From a virus: DNA of 28,827 nt. How positions within the stretch are numbered: the stretch's first letter is position 1; each line of letters opens with the position of its first letter. Location: positions 1 to 28,827 of the IMG/VR virus record IMGVR_UViG_3300046167_000003; one strand, 5' to 3'. The translations under genes were made by a program, and so were the position numbers. Positions 23,570 to 28,827 of the stretch are shown here, one piece after another. The notes beneath the pieces were generated by a model that ran no database searches, was not told the origin of the DNA, and saw only the letters and a list, made by a program, of their open reading frames with translations.

Positions 23570-24216
23570 CATACGATGAATTAAAAACTAATATCGCAAA
23601 CTTCTTAAACAGATCTGATTTAACAGACCAGTTAGACTTCTTTATTGATGCAACTGAATCAGAGTTTAATAGAAGATTAAGAAACAAAGACATGGTAAAG
23701 CGTGCTACTGCTACAGCAGATGGACAGTACATGAGCCTACCTACTGATTGGTTAGAAGCAATTAATGTAGAGATAACATCAAACGACTTTAGACCATTAT
23801 TCCAACAGTCTTTAGAGTCATTAGACGTATACAGAAAGGCTAATAATAATGTTACTGGTCAACCTATTTACTATGCGATTGTAGATAACTCATTAGAGTT
23901 AGCACCTACCCCTGACTCAAGTTATACGCTACAATTAACATACTATGGCACTATAGATGCACTAAGCAGTTCTAATACAACGAACTTTATATCCACAGGA
24001 TATCCAGATGCTTACTTGTATGGTGCTTTAAAACACGCTTCTATCTATCTAATGGAAGATGAAAGAGTGCCGTTATTTACAGCACAATTTGAAAAAGCAT
24101 TAGAAGAGATGAGAATGGAACAAGAGAAAGCAGAGTTTGGCAAAGGATCTCTAATGCAAAGAAGAAGAACTTATGGCAAGTCTGGTAAAAACATTTATTA
24201 TTGGAATAATAATTAG
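23566..24216 (+). CDS. Head-tail adaptor (connector) protein
   Basis: A 216-residue protein beginning MTYDELKTNIANFLNRSDLT and containing FFIDATESEFNRRLR, YMSLPTDWLEA and a late helical region (ALEEMRMEQEKAEFGKGSLM). This arrangement is typical of the gp4/SU10-type adaptors that bind below the portal in podoviruses and related phages. It follows the 96-residue gene with a 4-base overlap and precedes tail genes behind a TTAGGAG ribosome site. The 5' third is duplicated at 20506. Confidence 0.8.
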   Translation: MTYDELKTNIANFLNRSDLTDQLDFFIDATESEFNRRLRNKDMVKRATATADGQYMSLPTDWLEAINVEITSNDFRPLFQQSLESLDVYRKANNNVTGQPIYYAIVDNSLELAPTPDSSYTLQLTYYGTIDALSSSNTTNFISTGYPDAYLYGALKHASIYLMEDERVPLFTAQFEKALEEMRMEQEKAEFGKGSLMQRRRTYGKSGKNIYYWNNN

Positions 24217-24224
24217 GAGACAAT

Positions 24225-24617
24225 ATGGCTGGATTTAGTGATTACTTAGAAGATAAAGTATTAGACCATGTATTTGGTGGTAATGCTTATACTGCACCTG
24301 GAACATTATATGTTGCTTTATATACTGTAGCACCAACAGACACAGGTGGTGGTACTGAAGTATCAGGTGGTGCATATGCAAGACAATCAGGAGCATTTAC
24401 TGTTTCTGGTACAAACCCCACAACAGCTACTAATTCAGCTGCAATAGAATATCCAACAGCTACAGCTGACTATGGAACTGTAGTTGCAGTTGGTATTTTA
24501 GACGCTTCATCAAGCGGCAATCTAATGGCTTATGCAGATTTAACAACATCTAAGACTGTAAGTTCAGGCGATGTATTTAGATTTGATGCTGGCGATTTAG
24601 ATATAACATTAGCTTAA
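24225..24617 (+). CDS. Gp80-like phage tail/fibre-associated protein
   Basis: A 130-residue protein: MAGFSDYLEDKVLDHVFGGN, then TLYVALYTVAPTDTGGGTEV, YARQSGAF, AVGILDASSSGNLMAYADLT and a final DLDITLA. This fold family is common in tail regions of phages infecting Gram-negative bacteria and is usually annotated as a tail fibre protein or Gp80-like domain. All-beta composition and no signal peptide. Good Shine-Dalgarno (AGGAG) 8 bases before ATG. Confidence 0.75.
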   Translation: MAGFSDYLEDKVLDHVFGGNAYTAPGTLYVALYTVAPTDTGGGTEVSGGAYARQSGAFTVSGTNPTTATNSAAIEYPTATADYGTVVAVGILDASSSGNLMAYADLTTSKTVSSGDVFRFDAGDLDITLA

Positions 24618-24621
24618 CAAC

Positions 24622-25287
24622 ATGGCCTCAGTAGGCTATGGTGAATATACATACGGAAAGTCCGATTACGGAACTCCTGTATATCATTTTGGCGCATCCA
24701 CAATAGCACAAACCTCATCTGCAACAGCGGATGGTAGATTTGTTATTGTTGGCGCATCAACTATAGCCGCAACCTCTAACACTACCGCAACAGGTAGATT
24801 CGTAATTACAGGCGCTTCTGTAATAGCTTCAACTTCAGACTTTAACGCAACAGGTGGTATTATCCTTGATGGTGTAGCTACTATAACTGCTACATCTGGA
24901 GCATCCGCAGTAGGTACACAAATAGATTTAGGGTCTGCAACGATAGCAGCCACATCCAATGTAATAGCTACAGGAACACAAATAGATCGTGGTGTAGTCT
25001 TTGGACCAGCAGTATCAGGCATGACTGCTACTGGTAGGTTCACTGTAGTCGGAGAGGCTTTATTTGCACAAACAAGTGGGTTAGATGCAATCGGTGGTAT
25101 TGTCTATAGAGGTGCTACCACAATTACACAAACAAGTGGATTTAATGCTATTGGTGGTCTAAAATGGGAAGATATAATTGTTCCTGATGATACTTGGACC
25201 GATCAAATAGTAGCAGGCGAAACCTGGACAGATCAATCTAATCCAGATACTTCATGGACAACATTAGGCGAACAAGACGCAGCTTAA
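24622..25287 (+). CDS. Tail/fibre-associated protein with eight 20-residue repeats
   Basis: A 221-residue protein. After MASVGYGEYTYGKSDYGTPV it contains about eight consecutive 20-residue units of the form GASTIAATSNTTATGRFVIT, with conserved Gly at position 1, Ile at 5, Ser at 9 and Gly at 15. The end is a Trp-Thr region (DDTWTDQIVAGETWTDQSNP, TSWTTLGEQDAA). The even 60-base period suggests a beta-solenoid or stacked-hairpin shaft. It sits between a Gp80-like gene and the S74 fibre gene, so a fibre or baseplate role is likely, but I do not recognise a named family. Confidence 0.75.
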   Translation: MASVGYGEYTYGKSDYGTPVYHFGASTIAQTSSATADGRFVIVGASTIAATSNTTATGRFVITGASVIASTSDFNATGGIILDGVATITATSGASAVGTQIDLGSATIAATSNVIATGTQIDRGVVFGPAVSGMTATGRFTVVGEALFAQTSGLDAIGGIVYRGATTITQTSGFNAIGGLKWEDIIVPDDTWTDQIVAGETWTDQSNPDTSWTTLGEQDAA

Positions 25288-25300
25288 AGGATAAAATTTT

Positions 25301-27355
25301 ATGGCAGATACATTTACAACGAATTTAAACTTAACTAAACCAGAAGTAGGAGCATCCACAGATACTTGGGGAACAAAGCTAAACGCTGACCTTGATACTG
25401 TTGACGGATTATTTAGCTCTACTGGTACTTCGGTAGCTATGAACCTAGACGGAGCAGTTATTGATAGTTCTGTCATTGGTGGTACTACAGCAGCCGCAGG
25501 ATCATTCACAACTCTATCAGCAAGTACATCTATAACAGGTACACTAGCTACAGCAGCACAACCTAATATTACAAGTGTTGGTACGCTTACAGCTCTTACA
25601 GGTGGTACAGGAGATTTAAACTGGGATAGCGGAACTTTATTTGTAGATTCTTCAGCCAACTCTGTTGGTATTGGAACTAGTAGTCCTGATACCATCATGG
25701 AAATTGTTGGTGCAAACCCAATATTAACAATCAGAGATACAGATACTTCAGGAAGTACAGCAAATTCTAGGATTAGATTTGCAGAATCAGGAGCTAGTGA
25801 TAGTTTAGACCAATATTGGGATGTAGGTTTAGACCCAACATTAGCCTTAGTTTTTTCAAGAATTGGAACAGAACATGCAAGGTTTGATTTAAATGGTAAC
25901 TTTGGAATTGGAACGACTAGTCCTAGTAGCGAACTTCATGTTGTAGGAAAAATAACAGCAGATACACATTTTACATCTAGCGACACAAATGCAACACTTA
26001 GCACATCTGGAAGTGGTGGTGCTGTTCGTTTAAGACCAAATGGAAGTGGCTCTTCAACAGGACAATTTACAGTTCAAAGCACAGGCAATGTTGGAATTGG
26101 AACTGATAGTCCCGCAGCAGTTTTAGAGGTTAAGGGAAGTCCAGTAGCTACTGGAGATACAAGGTATGAACTTATACTAAGTGAAGATAATACAGCATCT
26201 ACAGGAAGAGGCGGTGGTTTGGCTTTTGCAAGACAAGGCGTAATTTATGGTGGCATAAAAACTATTCAAGACACTTCTAGTGATAGTAATGCAAGTATGT
26301 ACTTCCAAACTGTAACAGGTGGCTCAAACACAAATAAGATGACTATAGACTCATCTGGAAATGTTGGAATTGGAACTGATAGCCCTTCACAAAAACTTCA
26401 TTTGTATAAATCTAGTGGCAATGTACTTGCTCAAATACAATCAGGTAGCTCAGGAGTTGCTGGGTTAACGCTGCAAACAAGTGCTGGTGCTAGTACTATT
26501 TTTGCAGGTGTTGGTTCTGCACAGGGTTTAATGTTTTATGCCAATGGTACAAGTGAGGCAGCTAGAATTAACTCATCAGGCAATTTTGGACTTGGAACGA
26601 CCGCACCATCAAGCGGTATGCAAATTAAGGGAGATGGTAAATCTTTAAAAGTATCAAGTGCTGATTATGATATTGGATTTTTGGGTGCATTAGGAAGTGG
26701 TGGTACTTCAGTTGATAAAGGTTATTTTTATTTAAAAAATGCAGGTACTACAAAAATACAACTACATTCAGATGGCGATTCATATTTTAATGGTGGCAAT
26801 GTTGGAATTGGAGAAATTAGCCCATCGGCTAGAGTTCATATAACAGAAGCTGCAAATAAATCTGAAGGAGATTCACATTTCAGAATAGAAGGTGCAGGTT
26901 ATTCAGGATTCCACTGGTTAAATGGTACTGCATATTATATAGGTCAAAACTCAAATGGTAGACAGCTTAGGATGTATTCAGGCTCAAATGAAGGTGTTGG
27001 AGTATACCTAACAAATGGAGGAAACTCTTGGGCAAGTTATTCTGACGAACGATTAAAAGAAAATATACAAGACATAGGTTCTGTAACTGAAAAAATTAAA
27101 GACATTAGATGTGTAACTTATAACAGAAAAGATGTTGATGATGAAAATAAACATGACACTATAGGTTTTATAGCACAAGATTTTGTTGGTAAATTTGACC
27201 AAGTATTAGATGAGTCAAAAGTTTTAGATTCAGATGAAGAAACTCGTTACTCTATAAGATATACAGAAACTATACCTATCTTAATGAAAGCTATACAAGA
27301 ACAACAAACAATAATAGAAGATTTAAAAACTAGAATAGAAACATTGGAAGGATAA
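25301..27355 (+). CDS. Tail fibre with C-terminal peptidase S74 chaperone domain
   Basis: A 684-residue receptor-binding or fibre protein. The N-terminus ([35 protein letters not shown]) is the common virion-attachment start of such fibres. The long shaft has repeated [10 protein letters not shown]-type units (five or more). The C-terminal ~110 residues are the S74 intramolecular chaperone: [15 protein letters not shown] with the catalytic Ser before DERLK, then IGFIAQDF and a trimeric coiled coil ([20 protein letters not shown]). The chaperone trims itself after fibre trimerisation, so the mature protein would end near SYSDE. AAAGGAT ribosome site upstream. Confidence 0.92.
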   Translation: MADTFTTNLNLTKPEVGASTDTWGTKLNADLDTVDGLFSSTGTSVAMNLDGAVIDSSVIGGTTAAAGSFTTLSASTSITGTLATAAQPNITSVGTLTALTGGTGDLNWDSGTLFVDSSANSVGIGTSSPDTIMEIVGANPILTIRDTDTSGSTANSRIRFAESGASDSLDQYWDVGLDPTLALVFSRIGTEHARFDLNGNFGIGTTSPSSELHVVGKITADTHFTSSDTNATLSTSGSGGAVRLRPNGSGSSTGQFTVQSTGNVGIGTDSPAAVLEVKGSPVATGDTRYELILSEDNTASTGRGGGLAFARQGVIYGGIKTIQDTSSDSNASMYFQTVTGGSNTNKMTIDSSGNVGIGTDSPSQKLHLYKSSGNVLAQIQSGSSGVAGLTLQTSAGASTIFAGVGSAQGLMFYANGTSEAARINSSGNFGLGTTAPSSGMQIKGDGKSLKVSSADYDIGFLGALGSGGTSVDKGYFYLKNAGTTKIQLHSDGDSYFNGGNVGIGEISPSARVHITEAANKSEGDSHFRIEGAGYSGFHWLNGTAYYIGQNSNGRQLRMYSGSNEGVGVYLTNGGNSWASYSDERLKENIQDIGSVTEKIKDIRCVTYNRKDVDDENKHDTIGFIAQDFVGKFDQVLDESKVLDSDEETRYSIRYTETIPILMKAIQEQQTIIEDLKTRIETLEG

Positions 27356-27359
27356 TAAT

Positions 27360-27524
27360 ATGGACTTTATAATAGAAGTAATAACAACAATAACCTACAT
27401 AGTAACAGCAGCATCAATCATAGCTGCTTGTACGCCTAACAAAATTGATGATGGTTGGATTAACAAATTGTTTAGTTACATTGATCTATTAGCACTTAAT
27501 TTCAAAATAAATAAAGGAGAATAA
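27360..27524 (+). CDS. 54-residue small membrane protein
   Basis: A short ORF between the fibre and the next gene: MDFIIEVITTITYIVTAASI, then IAACTPNKIDDGWINKLFSY. One hydrophobic helix spans about residues 3-24, with a Cys after IIAA that loosely resembles a lipobox but lies too far from any charged n-region to be convincing. Small proteins of this kind follow tail fibre genes in several environmental phages; function unknown. Ends with AAAGGAGAATAATAATGG, which supplies the ribosome site of the next gene. Confidence 0.6.
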   Translation: MDFIIEVITTITYIVTAASIIAACTPNKIDDGWINKLFSYIDLLALNFKINKGE

Positions 27525-27526
27525 TA

Positions 27527-27868
27527 ATGGCAAATACATATACATGGGATTGTAAAACAGTAGATGTTTATCCAGAATACGAAAACAATAGTGATGTTGT
27601 TTACAACGTACACTGGCGATTAAACGCAGAAAGCGATCAGCAAGATTCTGAAGGTAATAACTACACAGCAACGGTTTATGGAACACAAGCATTAACAGTT
27701 GATGATATTGGTTCTTTTATACCTTTTGCAGATCTTACCAATGACACAGTTACTGGTTGGGTTACAACAGGTATGGGCGAAGATGAAGTTGATAATCTGA
27801 AGTCTGGCTTAGATGCTCAAATCGCATTACTGATTACACCAACATCTGTTACTAAACACATAGGTTAA
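27527..27868 (+). CDS. Conserved phage protein of tail region (113 residues)
   Basis: MANTYTWDCKTVDVYPEYEN, then VVYNVHWRLNAESDQQ, YTATVYGTQALTVDD, FIPFADLTNDTVTGWV and LDAQIALLITPTSVT. This pattern is frequent in phages, usually near tail genes, and is annotated as a domain of unknown function. Acidic, soluble, no membrane segment. Strong AAAGGAG ribosome site at 27513. Probably a minor virion or assembly protein, by context only. Confidence 0.7.
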   Translation: MANTYTWDCKTVDVYPEYENNSDVVYNVHWRLNAESDQQDSEGNNYTATVYGTQALTVDDIGSFIPFADLTNDTVTGWVTTGMGEDEVDNLKSGLDAQIALLITPTSVTKHIG

Positions 27869-27870
27869 AA

Positions 27871-28827
27871 ATGGCACTATTGCCTGTAACTCCGCCAGCT
27901 GGCATAGTCAACAACGGAACTGACTATGCTAACAAAGGTCGTTGGGTTGACGGCAATCTTGTGCGTTTTGAAAATGGCTATCTAAAGCCTATCGGTGGTT
28001 GGTCTAAACTAAAAACTACAGCACTAGACGGAGAACCTATAGGTATGTATGCCTATAAGGACAACCTAGGTGCTTCTGTTTTAGCTGTTGGTACAAGACA
28101 AAAAGTTTATGTTTTATACGACAACACTTGGACTGATATAACACCATCTGGTTTTGTAAATGATGCCTCTAATGATCCTCTTGGTTATGGTGCATACCAC
28201 TATGATGTAGAAGATTATGGCGATGCTAGAAGTCAATCTGGATTACCTCTTGATACAGGTCATTTCTCCTTTGATAACTGGGGAGAGGATTTAATCTTTT
28301 GTTTTTCTGGCGATGGTAAAATATACAAGTGGAGGCCTGTTTCAGGAGGAACAGCTGATACCATAGGTACAGTTGTAACTAACGCACCTACAGGCTGTCA
28401 GGCTGTCCTAGTAACCAATGAAAGGCACTTAGTTGCTATTGGTTCTGGTGGAGATCCTAGGAAGATATCTTGGAGTGATAGAGAAGATAGAAACACTTGG
28501 ACATCTAAAGCTACCAATACAGCAGGTGATGTACAAATACCTACAGGTGGTAGAGCATTACTAGCAGTTAAATACCAAAACGATGTCATTATCTTTAGTG
28601 ATACTGGTATAGATAGAATGAGCTATGTAGGCTCTCCTTTTGTTTATGGTATAACCGCAGCAGGTGCAAACTGTAAAGCAGTCAGCAGAAGATCAGTAGT
28701 TCAAACTGGTAACTTCCTAGCGTGGATGGGAGAAAACTCCTTCTTTGTTTATGATGGCGTTGTGCGTGAAATACCATGTGATGTGCATGATTATGTATAT
28801 GACCAGCTAAATGTACCAGGAAGAAAG
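27871..28827 (+). CDS. gp10/nozzle-like tail protein, N-terminal 319 residues (3' end outside window)
   Basis: The frame is open to the window end. The N-terminus MALLPVTPPAGIVNNGTDYA is followed by RWVDGNLVRFENGYLKPIGG, then beta-propeller-like units with LAVGTRQKVYVLYDNTWTDI, YKWRPVSG, RKISWSDREDRNTW and FVYDGVVREIP. This opening is characteristic of the P22 gp10-like stabilisation and SU10-like nozzle proteins that close the portal channel in short-tailed phages. It supports the podovirus-like assignment together with the adaptor gene. Confidence 0.8.
   Translation, partial: MALLPVTPPAGIVNNGTDYANKGRWVDGNLVRFENGYLKPIGGWSKLKTTALDGEPIGMYAYKDNLGASVLAVGTRQKVYVLYDNTWTDITPSGFVNDASNDPLGYGAYHYDVEDYGDARSQSGLPLDTGHFSFDNWGEDLIFCFSGDGKIYKWRPVSGGTADTIGTVVTNAPTGCQAVLVTNERHLVAIGSGGDPRKISWSDREDRNTWTSKATNTAGDVQIPTGGRALLAVKYQNDVIIFSDTGIDRMSYVGSPFVYGITAAGANCKAVSRRSVVQTGNFLAWMGENSFFVYDGVVREIPCDVHDYVYDQLNVPGRK

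Larger units (their letters stand above)
20726..23785 (+). repeat. 3060-bp tandem direct repeat, copy 2
   Basis: Follows copy 1 without a gap. Its right end continues naturally into the complete adaptor gene. The left end begins CCAGACTTATCTGG, slightly different from the matching place in copy 1 (CAAGACTTATCTGG), so the parent of this copy may be a different strain or a neighbouring internal repeat of the 416-residue gene. Confidence 0.95.

Noticed and set aside
24684-25043. A 119-residue open frame on the minus strand
   Set aside because: It is the antisense shadow of the 20-residue repeats of the gene at 24622. No ribosome site; composition mirrors the repeat.
24680-25180. CRISPR-like array because of the regular 60-base period
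   Set aside because: The period lies in one coding frame with degenerate protein repeats; no identical repeats with unique spacers.
25264-25698. A 144-residue open frame on the minus strand
   Set aside because: Antisense of the fibre gene N-terminus, which has a clear family match and ribosome site on the plus strand.
27360-27524. Small lipoprotein based on IIAAC
   Set aside because: The Cys follows a long hydrophobic helix without a basic n-region; a plain membrane helix is the simpler reading.

Overview
The window looks like part of an AT-rich, short-tailed (podovirus-like) double-stranded DNA phage genome, most likely a marine phage of a Gram-negative, probably proteobacterial, host. The evidence is a large-terminase C-terminus, a portal, a scaffold, an SU10-type capsid protein, a head-tail adaptor, a peptidase S74 tail fibre, a gp10/nozzle-like protein, good Shine-Dalgarno sites and an encoded outer-membrane lipoprotein. 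All genes lie on the + strand, most overlap or nearly touch, and I see no tRNA, integrase, insertion sequence or CRISPR array. The host cannot be named from the sequence alone.

Layout. 1-3478: terminase nuclease end, a portal broken by a frameshift, and a run of tiny basic proteins, one ending in an AT-hook-like tail. 3476-15550: a curli (type VIII secretion)-like module present twice in direct orientation. It reads: membrane/coiled-coil protein, CsgF-like, CsgG-like lipoprotein, curlin-like repeat protein, FecR-domain protein, CHASE2-class III nucleotide cyclase, tiny basic protein. Between the two copies is a truncated holin joined to a third, 5'-truncated and frameshifted cyclase copy (8933-10368). 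15550-16611: the complete holin, an M15 peptidase endolysin and a small membrane/coiled-coil protein. 16613-24216: a repeat-rich structural protein, scaffold, capsid protein and adaptor, with a 3060-bp block (17666-20725 and 20726-23785) repeated in tandem so that scaffold and capsid genes occur twice. 24225-28827: tail and fibre genes, the last running off the window.

The most interesting content is the curli module. CsgG (outer-membrane secretion pore), CsgF (pore-associated factor) and a curlin-like amyloid candidate are encoded together with a FecR-domain periplasmic protein and a CHASE2 adenylate/guanylate cyclase, just upstream of the lysis genes. A consistent reading is that late in infection the phage builds an outer-membrane pore, exports an amyloid-like protein, and links the periplasm to cyclic nucleotide production. 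Function is inference; the families are recognised by their motifs. Two downstream signal peptides (CsgG and FecR) appear to be encoded out of frame within the 3' ends of the preceding genes.

Caution: the two large direct duplications end inside genes, have no clear homology at the junctions, and in most pairs one copy carries a frameshift the other lacks. They may be real tandem duplications or chimeric joins of strain variants made during amplification, sequencing or assembly. The single-copy gene order is well supported either way; copy number is not.
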